Counted from the stretch's first letter, positions 1 to 7,252 are shown. The stretch is 9,882 nucleotides of DNA from Methanomassiliicoccaceae archaeon (GCA_009780795.1 WQZJ01000041.1:1-9882), one strand, 5' to 3'. Notes: generated from the sequence alone by a model not told the origin. Numbers and translations are program-made.

Positions 1-616
1 CCATCTCCGCTGCGAGCTGTTCGTCTATCTTCGTCAGTCTGATGGTGGGCTTTATCGATATGCCGCCGTAGTCGGACGACGTTATGACGACGTCCGGAGG
101 TTTCTGGTTGATCCTTATGGCGGCATCCCAAAGCTCGCCGCCCAATATGGAGAGGTCGGGGTAGAACACATCGGCCACGAACAATATAACATCCGCGGAC
201 CTGGCGGCGGCTATGACCTCCCTTCCCTTCCCCTTGCCCTTGGACGCACCTTTTATCAATCCGGGCATGTCAAGTATCTGTATCTTCGCGTGATTATACT
301 CAAGGACGCCCGGTATCACATCCAATGTGGTGAAGTGATATGCACCGGTGGCGGACTTGGCGTCGGTGAGCTGATTCAGTAACGTCGATTTCCCGACGCT
401 GGGGAAACCGACCAGTGCGACCGTTGCATTCCCGGACTTCTTGACACCGTATCCTTTGCCTCCGCCGCCCTTGGCGGATCTCCTTTTCTCCTGCTCGTTC
501 ATCAGGCGTGCGATCTTTGCTTTGAGCTTTCCGATGTGACCCTGTGTCGCCTTGTTGTACTTGGTATTGGCTATCTCCTCCTCAAGCTCTTTTATCTGTT
601 CTTCGATCGTAGCCAA
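1..616 (-). CDS. DRG-family (Obg-related) GTP-binding protein, 3' end cut by the window
   Basis: About 205 N-terminal residues are present; the gene runs off the left edge. Residues 1-46 are a charged, probably helical segment, followed by a glycine/lysine-rich linker (47-60). The G domain follows: P-loop GFPSVGKST (70-78), a YHFTTL switch I region (93-98) and a G3 DMPG (116-119). The next stretch, GASKGKGKGREVIAAAR (123-139), is characteristic of DRG/Obg GTPases and was probably followed by a C-terminal TGS domain outside the window. DRG proteins are ribosome-associated translation GTPases in eukaryotes and are widespread in archaea. The start is a TTG at 614-616: an in-frame TGA lies two codons upstream, and AAGGAGGTG sits about 7 nt before it, so no earlier start is possible. 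It is transcribed divergently from the zinc-ribbon membrane protein. Family is secure; the exact cellular role is inferred. Confidence 0.93.
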   Translation of the reverse strand, partial: MATIEEQIKELEEEIANTKYNKATQGHIGKLKAKIARLMNEQEKRRSAKGGGGKGYGVKKSGNATVALVGFPSVGKSTLLNQLTDAKSATGAYHFTTLDVIPGVLEYNHAKIQILDMPGLIKGASKGKGKGREVIAAARSADVILFVADVFYPDLSILGGELWDAAIRINQKPPDVVITSSDYGGISIKPTIRLTKIDEQLAAEM

Positions 617-660
617 CGGTCACACCTCCTTTTCAGCGAATACACCACGATAAGGGATGG

Positions 661-668
661 CATATTAG
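661..668 (-). promoter_or_regulatory. TATA-like box for the DRG GTPase gene
   Basis: On the minus strand this reads CTAATATG. Its centre is about 48 nt upstream of the TTG start, which would put the transcription start near 637 and leave a leader of about 20 nt containing the AAGGAGGTG ribosome binding site. Position and composition fit an archaeal TATA box, but no mapped start supports it. Confidence 0.4.
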
Positions 669-690
669 TGTTTTATTGTCTTCGGGCATT

Positions 691-698
691 TTTTATAT
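691..698 (+). promoter_or_regulatory. TATA box for the membrane zinc-ribbon gene
   Basis: TTTTATAT is centred 26-27 nt before the ATG at 721, the spacing expected from a TATA box to an archaeal transcription start. This implies a leaderless mRNA beginning at that ATG. The two upstream candidate starts (TTG 676 and ATG 697) would lie before or inside the box and so would not be transcribed. Confidence 0.55.
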
Positions 699-720
699 GA
701 CGATACCGTTCAGCGCCTCA

Positions 721-1347
721 ATGGATGAGAATAGGAAGAGCGGATTTCAGCGATTCAGGGAGACGAGTGCGGCGCAGCCGATAGGTATGGTGCTGGCACT
801 GGCGGCAGCGTCCCTGCTGGTGGCGGCGGGCTTCGTCACCATGCTGGGCGGTCTTTGTATCGCTATAATTGCATATTTCATACTGAGGTTGTTCCGCGTC
901 AAGAAGATAGAGCATCAGCTGATCTTCGCCGCGGTGATGCTGGCGGTGTTCACGCTTGAACTGATATATCTGCCGCAGTACGTGATACCGGACGGCACGA
1001 GCATGCTGAACTTGCTGGCAGATGTACTGTTCGTACTTGTGCTGCCGTTCGTGCTGATAGTCATGATCGTATGGTGGATGAGGCGTAATCTCGAGAGGAC
1101 CAGGGAGCGGCTGGAGAGGGAAGGTCGCCTATATCCGCAGGGTTACGGTAGGTGCAGCAGGTGCGGTACCGTCGTGCTCCCCGGAGAGGTGTGCTGCAGG
1201 AAGTGCGGCGAGTACATCGACGTACCGGAGGACCTGAGGGTGAAGAAGGCCAACTACTTCGAATGTTCCGAGTGCGGACGCGAAGTGCCGGAGGATGCCG
1301 GCGTCTGCCCGTACTGCGGTGAGGCGTTCGAGAGCGACGACCCGTAG
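721..1347 (+). CDS. Membrane protein with four predicted helices and a C-terminal double zinc ribbon
   Basis: This is a 208-residue protein that I do not recognise as a named family. A short polar N-terminus (1-19) precedes four hydrophobic segments at about 22-42, 44-58, 67-84 and 98-119. A basic segment (RRNLERTRERLERE, 121-134) follows, which by the positive-inside rule suggests that the C-terminal tail is cytoplasmic. The tail carries two zinc ribbons, each CxxC-x9/10-CxxC: C145/C148 with C158 or C159/C162, and C182/C185/C196/C199. It ends in an acidic tail. Such small membrane zinc-ribbon proteins are common in archaea and mostly of unknown function; the ribbons could bind protein or nucleic acid at the membrane face. 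I chose ATG 721 because of the TATA box spacing. Longer frames from TTG 676 or ATG 697 lack a ribosome binding site. The gene is divergent from the DRG GTPase and has its own promoter. Confidence 0.8.
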   Translation: MDENRKSGFQRFRETSAAQPIGMVLALAAASLLVAAGFVTMLGGLCIAIIAYFILRLFRVKKIEHQLIFAAVMLAVFTLELIYLPQYVIPDGTSMLNLLADVLFVLVLPFVLIVMIVWWMRRNLERTRERLEREGRLYPQGYGRCSRCGTVVLPGEVCCRKCGEYIDVPEDLRVKKANYFECSECGREVPEDAGVCPYCGEAFESDDP

Positions 1348-1428
1348 GGCAGATGACCTCATATCCGTGCATATTCGCTGAAAATTCGTGCGTAACGTCG
1401 TAAACGGCGATGACTAGTACGAAAAATC

Positions 1429-1436
1429 TTTAATAA
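1429..1436 (+). promoter_or_regulatory. TATA box with purine-rich BRE for the topoisomerase VI operon
   Basis: TTTAATAA follows the purine-rich GAAAAATC (1421-1428), a BRE-plus-TATA arrangement. Its centre lies about 27 nt upstream of ATG 1460, pointing to a leaderless top6B mRNA. The upstream ATG at 1439 begins only two bases after the box and would not be in the transcript. Confidence 0.6.
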
Positions 1437-1459
1437 AGATGCCTCAATTACGTAATCGG

Positions 1460-3517
1460 ATGCACTCAGATAAAGATAATGTTAATGAGATGGACGAAGG
1501 CGGAAAAGGGTCCATCGCACATGAGCTTGCAAAGAAACAGCAGGAGATAGCGATATCGGAGTTCTTCGAGAAGAACAAGCATATCCTCGGATTCGATTCT
1601 CGTTCGAAATCCCTTCTGATGGGCGTCAAGGAAGCTGTGGACAACTCGCTGGACGCATGCGAGGAGGCAAACATACTCCCTGACCTGTACGTCAAGGTGG
1701 AACGCGCGAACGATGACGATTATAATATATCGATAGAGGACAACGGCCCCGGTATCGTGCACAAGATGATGTCCAATGTGTTCGGACGTCTGTTGTACGG
1801 ATCGAGGTTCCATGCGCTCAGGCAATCAAGAGGTCAGCAAGGTATCGGTATCTCGGCGACGGTCATGTTCGGTAACATAAGTACCGGGAAACCTGCGCAC
1901 ATCAAATCCAAGATCGCCGGCGCGGACGCCGTCGCATGGAAGATGGACCTTGTCATCGATACGAAGATAAACCGGCCCATCGTGACCAACGATGAACCGT
2001 TCACGTGGGAAGGAAAGGACCACGGGACGCGTGTCGACTACTGCACCAAGGGAAGATACATAACCGGAAAACAATCAATTTTCGAATACCTGAAGAACAC
2101 GGCCATCGTCAACCCGCACGCCAGGATAACGTTCGACGATCCGGACGGTAAGAGATACGTGTTCGAGAGGGCCACGGAGACGATGCCCGTCAAATCGAAA
2201 GAGATCAAACCGCATCCGCAGGGATTGGAGGTGGGCGACCTCCAGAAGATGATCCAGAACACGCAGCATAAGACCCTCAAGGCGTTCATGAAGGGCGACC
2301 TGTCCAGGATAACTGACAGGATAGCCGAGGAGATACTGCAGGTGTCCGGTGTGAAGGACAAGAAGACCTCCGCGGTGATGAGGGAGGACTGCGTCGCCAT
2401 ACTGAAGGCGATCGAGACGGTCAAGATAATGGCCCCGCAGACGGATTGTCTGTCGCCGATCGGCGACACACTGATCAAGAAGGGGCTGATGCACGTCCTT
2501 GAGGGCATGAGGCCCGACTACTACGCACAGCCGGTGACACGCGCGCCGAAAGCGGTGAACGGCAATCCGTTCATCGTCGAGGCGGGCATAGTCTACGGCG
2601 GCGACATACCTGCCGATAAGGAAGTCTCCATACTGAGGATAGCGAACCGTGTCCCGCTGCTGTACCAACCGGGCGCATGCGTCATAACAGAAGCGGTCAA
2701 GAGTATGGACTGGAGGAGATACGGACTCGAACAGAGAGGAGGTTCCGGTATACCCTACGGTCCGGCGATAATACTCGTGCACGTGGCGTCGACCAAGGTT
2801 CCGTTCACATCCGAAGGGAAGGAAGCTATAGCCAACATCGGCGAGATACAGAGCGAGATAAACCTGGCGCTCAGACTGTGCGCCAGGAATCTTAAGAGCC
2901 ACCTTAACAAGAAGGACAGGAAGCACAAGACGCATGCCAAGTTCGAGATCGTCCAACAGATATTGCCGGAGATGGCATCGAAGTCAGCAAAGATGCTCAA
3001 CCGTCCGGTTCCGGACCTGAGCAGGACGATATCGAAGATAATGAACGTCGTCTGGGTGGAGCCGAAGAGCTCCTACGATCCCAAGAGCAAAGTGAAGAAC
3101 GTCACGTACAACGTGTACAACTACACCCGGGCGGAGCGCTCGTTCCGCCTGCACGCGCAGGTCCCCAAGGAAGCGGTCAATGAGACGCTCCTCACGGGAT
3201 ACTTCAAAGATATGAACGATGAAGGCAAGGTCAACTGGGAGGTCCTGGATGTCCCGCCGTTCACGTCCGTCAGCATATCTTTCGACCTGGTCGGGGATAT
3301 GGCGGACACGTTCTCGGAGACCGACATATACCTATCGGGCGTGAACTCAGCGTTCGTGATGGGCGCCGACCCGCTGCCGGGAGACTGGGGAATAAAAGGC
3401 ATGGACGTCACCGAGAGTGAGGCCGACATAATAGAAGAAACGGCCGAAGAGGAAGAGGAGTATTCTTCCGATGACGATGAGGAGAACGGAAAAGGAGGGG
3501 CCGAAGATGACGAATGA
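1460..3517 (+). CDS. top6B: DNA topoisomerase VI subunit B (GHKL ATPase subunit)
   Basis: This is the ATPase subunit of the A2B2 type IIB topoisomerase, which relaxes and decatenates DNA by ATP-gated strand passage; 685 residues. GHKL Bergerat-fold motifs are intact: N box KEAVDNSLDACEEA (N62), G1 box EDNGPGI (D94, G96, G98), and the family signature SRFHALRQSRGQQGIGIS (115-132). The helix-two-turn-helix region follows. The transducer domain contains TKVPFTSEGKEA, where K454 is the expected ATP-contacting switch lysine. The roughly 140 residues after the transducer match the extra C-terminal domain found in some euryarchaeal homologues. The protein ends with a strongly acidic tail (about 651-685, largely E/D). 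The start at 1460 is chosen from TATA spacing; ATG 1439 adds seven residues but overlaps the promoter, and ATG 1490 is also possible. The stop overlaps top6A by 11 nt, implying translational coupling. Confidence 0.97.
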   Translation: MHSDKDNVNEMDEGGKGSIAHELAKKQQEIAISEFFEKNKHILGFDSRSKSLLMGVKEAVDNSLDACEEANILPDLYVKVERANDDDYNISIEDNGPGIVHKMMSNVFGRLLYGSRFHALRQSRGQQGIGISATVMFGNISTGKPAHIKSKIAGADAVAWKMDLVIDTKINRPIVTNDEPFTWEGKDHGTRVDYCTKGRYITGKQSIFEYLKNTAIVNPHARITFDDPDGKRYVFERATETMPVKSKEIKPHPQGLEVGDLQKMIQNTQHKTLKAFMKGDLSRITDRIAEEILQVSGVKDKKTSAVMREDCVAILKAIETVKIMAPQTDCLSPIGDTLIKKGLMHVLEGMRPDYYAQPVTRAPKAVNGNPFIVEAGIVYGGDIPADKEVSILRIANRVPLLYQPGACVITEAVKSMDWRRYGLEQRGGSGIPYGPAIILVHVASTKVPFTSEGKEAIANIGEIQSEINLALRLCARNLKSHLNKKDRKHKTHAKFEIVQQILPEMASKSAKMLNRPVPDLSRTISKIMNVVWVEPKSSYDPKSKVKNVTYNVYNYTRAERSFRLHAQVPKEAVNETLLTGYFKDMNDEGKVNWEVLDVPPFTSVSISFDLVGDMADTFSETDIYLSGVNSAFVMGADPLPGDWGIKGMDVTESEADIIEETAEEEEEYSSDDDEENGKGGAEDDE
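3493..3498 (+). promoter_or_regulatory. Ribosome binding site for top6A, inside the end of top6B
   Basis: AGGAGG is followed by an 8-nt spacer and ATG 3507. This is a near-perfect archaeal Shine-Dalgarno sequence. It decides the top6A start in favour of 3507 over the in-frame ATGs at 3471 and 3477, which have no such site. It lies within the codons for the acidic tail of top6B. Confidence 0.85.
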
Positions 3518-4601
3518 GCGCCAGAACATGACCTTGGAGAGACTGAACAAAATAGTCGACTCCGTATACACACAGCTGAACGACGGCGACATACCGTCGA
3601 TGAACCTTCCGTTAAGGTCCAAGAACAATATAGAATTCGATCCGAGGCATAACGTATGGAAGTACGGCGACCTGCAGACCAACCGTAACTGTAAGACGGT
3701 CAAGGGAGCGATGATGATGCTCAGAACGCTCCACATGATCGACTTCATAGATACCATGATCGATAGCAACAGGTCATCCACCCTGAGAGAGATGTACTAT
3801 ATCTCGGAGGGCTGGGGCTATGGTAAGTTCAACTCGCAGGACGAGAGCAACATGCTCGCCGAGGACCTTGAGATAACATCCAACTGCATGCGTGAGGATT
3901 TTAAACTGCGTCCTGAGGAGGACGGTGCGAGGGTGATCGGCGATATAACGATAACCGCCACGAACAGGAAAGGCGTCAAACAGACGCTCAACTGCCGTGA
4001 TGACGTTCCGGACACCGGGTACGGTATACCGTTCAACGTCGAGAAGGACAAGGTAGCATTGAAACCCGGAACGGCGAAGTTCATCGTAGCCATCGAGACA
4101 GGCGGTATGTTCGACCGTCTCGTGGAGAACGGTTTCGACGAAAAATATAACGCTTTACTCGTACACTTGAAGGGACAGCCGGCGAGGAGCACGAGAAGGT
4201 TCATAAAACGTCTGAACGAGGAGCTGAAGCTTCCGGTGACGGTGTTCACCGACGGTGATCCCTGGTCATTCCGTATATTCGCGTCGGTCGCATACGGAGC
4301 GATCAAGACGGCGCACATATCCGACTATCTGGCGACGCCCACGTCGCAGTTCATCGGGATAACCGCCACTGACATCCTCAACTATAAGCTGCCCACGGAC
4401 AAACTGAGCGATCAGGACGTGAGCGCGCTCAAGAGCGAGCTCTCGGACCCGAGGTTCAAGGACCAGTTCTGGGTGTCGGAGATAGAGGCGATGCTGAGCA
4501 TGAAGAAAAAGGCTGAGCAGCAGGCGCTGGCCAAGTACGGTCTTGATTTCGTGACGGACAAGTACCTTCCGGAGAAGCTCACAGACCTTGGTATATTATA
4601 A
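3507..4601 (+). CDS. top6A: DNA topoisomerase VI subunit A (Spo11-like cleavage subunit)
   Basis: This is the DNA-cleaving subunit of topoisomerase VI, homologous to eukaryotic Spo11; 364 residues, normal length for the family. The winged-helix (5Y-CAP) domain carries the catalytic tyrosine in LREMYYISE (Y97/Y98). By alignment with the Spo11 motif RDIFY, the second tyrosine (Y98) is the likely nucleophile. The Toprim domain shows the acidic Mg2+ ligands: E197 in FIVAIETGGMF and the DxD pair D249/D251 in TDGDPWSF. The motif is DPWSFRIF rather than the DPYG form common in the family, a mild variation. The start at 3507 is fixed by the AGGAGG site and gives an 11-nt overlap with top6B, so the subunits should be made in matched amounts. 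No other gene follows on this strand; a hairpin lies right at the stop codon. Confidence 0.97.
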   Translation: MTNERQNMTLERLNKIVDSVYTQLNDGDIPSMNLPLRSKNNIEFDPRHNVWKYGDLQTNRNCKTVKGAMMMLRTLHMIDFIDTMIDSNRSSTLREMYYISEGWGYGKFNSQDESNMLAEDLEITSNCMREDFKLRPEEDGARVIGDITITATNRKGVKQTLNCRDDVPDTGYGIPFNVEKDKVALKPGTAKFIVAIETGGMFDRLVENGFDEKYNALLVHLKGQPARSTRRFIKRLNEELKLPVTVFTDGDPWSFRIFASVAYGAIKTAHISDYLATPTSQFIGITATDILNYKLPTDKLSDQDVSALKSELSDPRFKDQFWVSEIEAMLSMKKKAEQQALAKYGLDFVTDKYLPEKLTDLGIL

Positions 4602-4618
4602 GGGCCGCAAGGCCCTTT
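4600..4618 (+). terminator. GCAA-tetraloop hairpin ending the topoisomerase VI operon
   Basis: AAGGGCC (4600-4606) and GGCCCTT (4611-4617) form a perfect 7-bp stem closed by a GCAA loop. The stem begins within the top6A stop codon, and TTTCCTTTAT follows. It sits between convergent genes, 15 nt from the lysS stop, so it may mark 3' ends on both strands. Archaeal termination usually depends on T-tracts more than hairpins, so a role in RNA 3'-end protection is equally possible. Confidence 0.6.
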
Positions 4619-4632
4619 CCTTTATCGAACGG

Positions 4633-6180
4633 TCAGACTGACGCCTCTTTTATCCTGCCGATCACGAAGTCCTTCTCCATGGTCGCCAGGAAATGTCCAA
4701 GCCTCGGACCGGAGGTCCTGTTTATCAGTATCTTGTACAACACCTGGAACCCGCCCTTGGTACCGATCTTTGAGTTCTTTCCGGCCTCGGACACGATGTT
4801 GTGTATGCTCTCAGCGTTCCACTCGGACGCACTGAGCGAAGACAGTAACATGACCAAATATTCTTTCTCATCATCCGATAATCTGACGTCAGGCATCCCC
4901 TTCGACACGGAGAACTTCACCTGGTCGGGTGCGAAGCTGTTCAGCCAGAACCTGACGCATTCTATCCTCCGGTCCAAACGAGCCAGGTCGCTGTCCGATG
5001 CATCGTTGAAGTCGCCGTTCCGTTTGAGTATCCCGATGATCCCGTCGACGTCGTCCGCCATCTGAACGACGTTCACCAGATGTCTGTACGGTATGTGGAG
5101 CGGCATGCTCTCAGGCATGTTGTTATGCTTCGACAGCTCATATGCACGCACAGCGTTCTCCTCCGCCTCGGTCGCGCCGCCCTCGAAGAACAACGATTCC
5201 ATGCGGTCGTACTCGTCCGCCATGTCCAGTATGCCCATCTCCGAATCGTAGTCTATATGTCTCTCAGGGTTGACCCTGAGGAACGTGTACACAAGTACCT
5301 CAGGAGGGGTCATGCTTATCGCATCTATGCCGGTGACCGAGGATCCCGTGGACTTGTGCATCTGTCCCTTTCCCTTGAGCTGGACGAACTCATAGGGGAT
5401 CGGATACGGTGCCTCGCCGCCGAAGATGTCCTTTACTATCAGTTCCCCGGTGTCATATGAACCGCCGGCGGCCGCATGGTCCTTACCGAACGGTTCAGCG
5501 GAGACGCCGAACATCTTCCACTTCGCAGGCCACTCCAACCTCCACGTGAGCTTACCGTCACCTTTCCTTATGTCGGCGGCACCCTCATGGCCGCACTTCT
5601 CGCATTTATACTTCAGGTAAGGGAACTCATAGGAGTCAAGGTCCGGCTGTTTGACGAATCTCCCGCACTCGGGACACAGGGGGTTGTACGGCGCATAGTT
5701 ATCATTCTTCTCTTTTTGAGATACCTTCGTCAGTATCTCGATGACCCTCTCACGCTTTACAATGGATGCATCGATGGCATCCGCGAACTTGCCTTGTTCG
5801 TAAAGCTCATGGGTCCATATTATCTCGCATTTCACGCCTATGGCATCTATGGCGTCCAGGAAGGGCATGATGAAATGTTCCGCGTATGTGTTGTGCTCAC
5901 CGCATGGGCAAGGTATACGACATATGGGCTTCCCGACATGTTCTTCGAACGATTCGGGCAGGAACGTGTATCTTTTTCTGAGCGGGTCGAACGAGTCTAT
6001 CAGATATATCAAGCGGACATCGGAGCCTTTGCTCTCCGTCGCGCTGCGCACCGCCTCCGCGGTTATCGCCTCCCTGAGGCTGCCGACATGGATGAACCCG
6101 GTCGGGCTTATGCCGGTGGCTATCAACGGCCTGTCGCACTTCTTTATGATCTCATCCGCTATCACATCTGCCCAATGCAT
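4633..6180 (-). CDS. lysS: Lysyl-tRNA synthetase, class I (archaeal type)
   Basis: This enzyme charges tRNA-Lys with lysine using ATP, in the cytoplasm; 515 residues, normal for the class I form. The Rossmann-fold signature appears as SPTGFIHVGSLRE, with HVGS (31-34) in place of HIGH. The KMSKS loop is read as GQMHKSTG (272-279). A four-cysteine zinc site (C169, C172, C193, C196) and a conserved WRLEWPAKW stretch (213-221) lie between them, and FGKDHAAAGGSYDTG (231-245) matches the class I LysRS active-site region. The C-terminal part is the helical anticodon-binding domain. The ATG at 6180 is the first good start; a TATA-like element about 30 nt upstream suggests a leaderless or nearly leaderless mRNA. 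The gene is convergent with top6A. Family assignment is very secure; only the KMSKS variant is unusual. Confidence 0.97.
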   Translation of the reverse strand: MHWADVIADEIIKKCDRPLIATGISPTGFIHVGSLREAITAEAVRSATESKGSDVRLIYLIDSFDPLRKRYTFLPESFEEHVGKPICRIPCPCGEHNTYAEHFIMPFLDAIDAIGVKCEIIWTHELYEQGKFADAIDASIVKRERVIEILTKVSQKEKNDNYAPYNPLCPECGRFVKQPDLDSYEFPYLKYKCEKCGHEGAADIRKGDGKLTWRLEWPAKWKMFGVSAEPFGKDHAAAGGSYDTGELIVKDIFGGEAPYPIPYEFVQLKGKGQMHKSTGSSVTGIDAISMTPPEVLVYTFLRVNPERHIDYDSEMGILDMADEYDRMESLFFEGGATEAEENAVRAYELSKHNNMPESMPLHIPYRHLVNVVQMADDVDGIIGILKRNGDFNDASDSDLARLDRRIECVRFWLNSFAPDQVKFSVSKGMPDVRLSDDEKEYLVMLLSSLSASEWNAESIHNIVSEAGKNSKIGTKGGFQVLYKILINRTSGPRLGHFLATMEKDFVIGRIKEASV

Positions 6181-6206
6181 AGTATCGGGCGTGTTATATT
6201 CCGTTC

Positions 6207-6214
6207 ATTAAATA
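6207..6214 (-). promoter_or_regulatory. TATA box for lysS
   Basis: On the minus strand this reads TATTTAAT, centred about 30 nt before ATG 6180, preceded by the purine-rich CGAAAG. A second AT-rich element (6193-6200, minus strand AATATAAC) lies closer but would start transcription inside the gene. Confidence 0.5.
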
Positions 6215-6231
6215 GACTTTCGGTCGTTATG

Positions 6232-6239
6232 TTTATATC
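6232..6239 (+). promoter_or_regulatory. Plus-strand TATA-like box facing a region without a protein gene
   Basis: TTTATATC has the composition of an archaeal TATA box and predicts a transcript start near 6262. No convincing plus-strand protein follows (only a six-codon frame from 6271), but strong RNA-type inverted repeats do. It lies immediately upstream of the lysS promoter on the opposite strand, so it could instead be an unused AT-rich part of that promoter region. Confidence 0.35.
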
Positions 6240-6261
6240 GCCGTTCAATGTAGCGGAAGGT

Positions 6262-6505
6262 GCCGGAGCGATGATGGGGCCCGATCAGTGAAGGTCCGTG
6301 ATACGGTCCGGCGTACAGAGGTTCCGTTATTAGGGTCCTTGCGGTAGCTGCGATGTGATTTCGCTTGCCGTGACCGGAAGACAACCCCGGGACCCGACAC
6401 ATACTCCCGGCGGGGTCAGTGTCCCGAGGCCGGCGTCATCGTCGGACGATGAAAGGACGTGTTATCGCCGGGGGACACCCTTCCTTCCGTTCATCGTCCT
6501 TTTCT
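6262..6505 (+). ncRNA. Candidate structured RNA of unknown type in the lysS upstream gap
   Basis: The gap from 6181 to 6517 has no protein gene I accept. Downstream of the plus-strand TATA box it holds several stable potential helices. A hairpin at 6384-6416 pairs ACCCC with GGGGT and GGGA with TCCC. A compound helix spans 6419-6478. The 5' segment CGATGA (6269-6274) can pair with TCATCG (6491-6496), closing the whole domain. A T-rich CCTTTTCT (6498-6505) follows, as expected at an archaeal RNA 3' end. I looked for the SRP helix-8 motif and the RNase P conserved blocks and did not find them. The strand is uncertain: the same sequence is also the 3' flank of the minus-strand metallopeptidase gene. 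Boundaries are inferred. Confidence 0.3.
6419..6478. repeat. Nested inverted repeats forming a long compound hairpin
   Basis: GTGTCCC (6419-6425) pairs with GGGACAC (6472-6478). CCGGCG (6430-6435) pairs with CGCCGG (6466-6471), leaving a GAGG bulge. The perfect palindrome TCATCGTC-G-GACGATGA (6436-6452) stacks directly inside. In total about 20 base pairs can form, with one single-stranded stretch (6453-6465). This is directly visible in the sequence; function is unknown. Confidence 0.75.
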
Positions 6506-6517
6506 GGTCGTCCTCCG

Positions 6518-7198
6518 TCAAAGATAGAGCCGCAGCTTCCTCAGCCACTCCTCCGCCTCCCTCTGCATCGGATACAGACGTTCGAGCGCACGGAAGTCCG
6601 CACCATGCCGCTGACCGAACGGATCGAAGCCCTTGCCTACGTGTATCAACTCGTGGTAAAGCACATAATCCGTCACAAATTCCGGTACCGACTCGGAGTC
6701 CAGCATGGACGATATGATCACAACCTTCATCAGAACACTGCAGTACCCTATGCGTTTCATGTTCGGCTGTTTCGTCCACGTCATCATCAGATCGCCGTCA
6801 CGTTCCGCCAGCCCCAACGCAATTAGCCTTTCATATGAGTCTTTCAGATCGACATGCTCACCGACCGGAGTTCCCGTCACGTTGCGCGATCTTTCCATGT
6901 ATGTTCTCTGTTTCCCTCTTACGAAGTCATCAGAGGATATCCATTCCATCATTCGCTGAGGATATCCGTTCCTGGACCTTCTTGTGATCTTCGAGAATAT
7001 CGTATCCGCCATACCTTCCATGACGTCCCGCGGTGCATCTTTGAGGTAATCACTCACCTCGAGTTCTATCCATCCGCAGCTTCTCCTCCACTTTACCTTA
7101 AATTCTTTGAAGCTGGAAAATTCTGCCGTGACAGACTCATAACCATACTTCTTCCCGATGTCCGCGAACGATTCGTTCAATAATTCTGCAGTTTCCAT
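6518..7198 (-). CDS. SprT/YgjP-like zinc metallopeptidase
   Basis: A 226-residue protein. The C-terminal quarter carries the zinc-binding helix YHELIHVGKG (HELIH at 182-186) and a downstream HGADFRALE (H198), the HExxH...H arrangement of the SprT/YgjP-like group of gluzincin-like peptidases. The tail (REAEEWLRKLR) resembles the end of those domains. The first 130 residues are polar and of unrecognised fold, so this is an SprT-like domain with a long N-terminal extension; no signal peptide or membrane segment is visible, so a cytoplasmic protein is likely. Eukaryotic relatives (Spartan) degrade DNA-crosslinked proteins; extending that role here is only a suggestion. I chose ATG 7198 over the GTGs at 7213 and 7210, which lie within the GAGGTG ribosome binding site (7211-7216, 12-nt spacer, slightly long). 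A separate TATA box precedes it. Confidence 0.8.
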   Translation of the reverse strand: METAELLNESFADIGKKYGYESVTAEFSSFKEFKVKWRRSCGWIELEVSDYLKDAPRDVMEGMADTIFSKITRRSRNGYPQRMMEWISSDDFVRGKQRTYMERSRNVTGTPVGEHVDLKDSYERLIALGLAERDGDLMMTWTKQPNMKRIGYCSVLMKVVIISSMLDSESVPEFVTDYVLYHELIHVGKGFDPFGQRHGADFRALERLYPMQREAEEWLRKLRLYL

Positions 7199-7252
7199 TT
7201 TTCTGTTCACCACCTCTGATCTTTCATCATTGTCTCATTCACGGGACCTGCC

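Noticed and set aside
2075..2956. 293-aa minus-strand reading frame opposite top6B
   Set aside because: It is antisense to intact top6B motifs and shows no recognisable domain; long antisense frames are expected from this codon usage.
5476..6291. 271-aa plus-strand reading frame opposite lysS
   Set aside because: It lies antisense to the well-supported lysS, crosses its promoter, and its arginine- and tyrosine-rich sequence is a mirror of lysS codons.
6208..6402. 64-aa minus-strand reading frame
   Set aside because: It spans the lysS promoter, has no ribosome binding site, and its composition is that of translated spacer DNA.
6262..6505. RNase P RNA or SRP RNA in the lysS upstream gap
   Set aside because: The CAGTGAAGGTCCG at 6286-6298 faintly resembles the first RNase P conserved block, but the ACAGA that follows is only about 20 nt away and the other conserved blocks are absent. 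The SRP helix-8 GGAAG...AGCAGC motif is not present on either strand.
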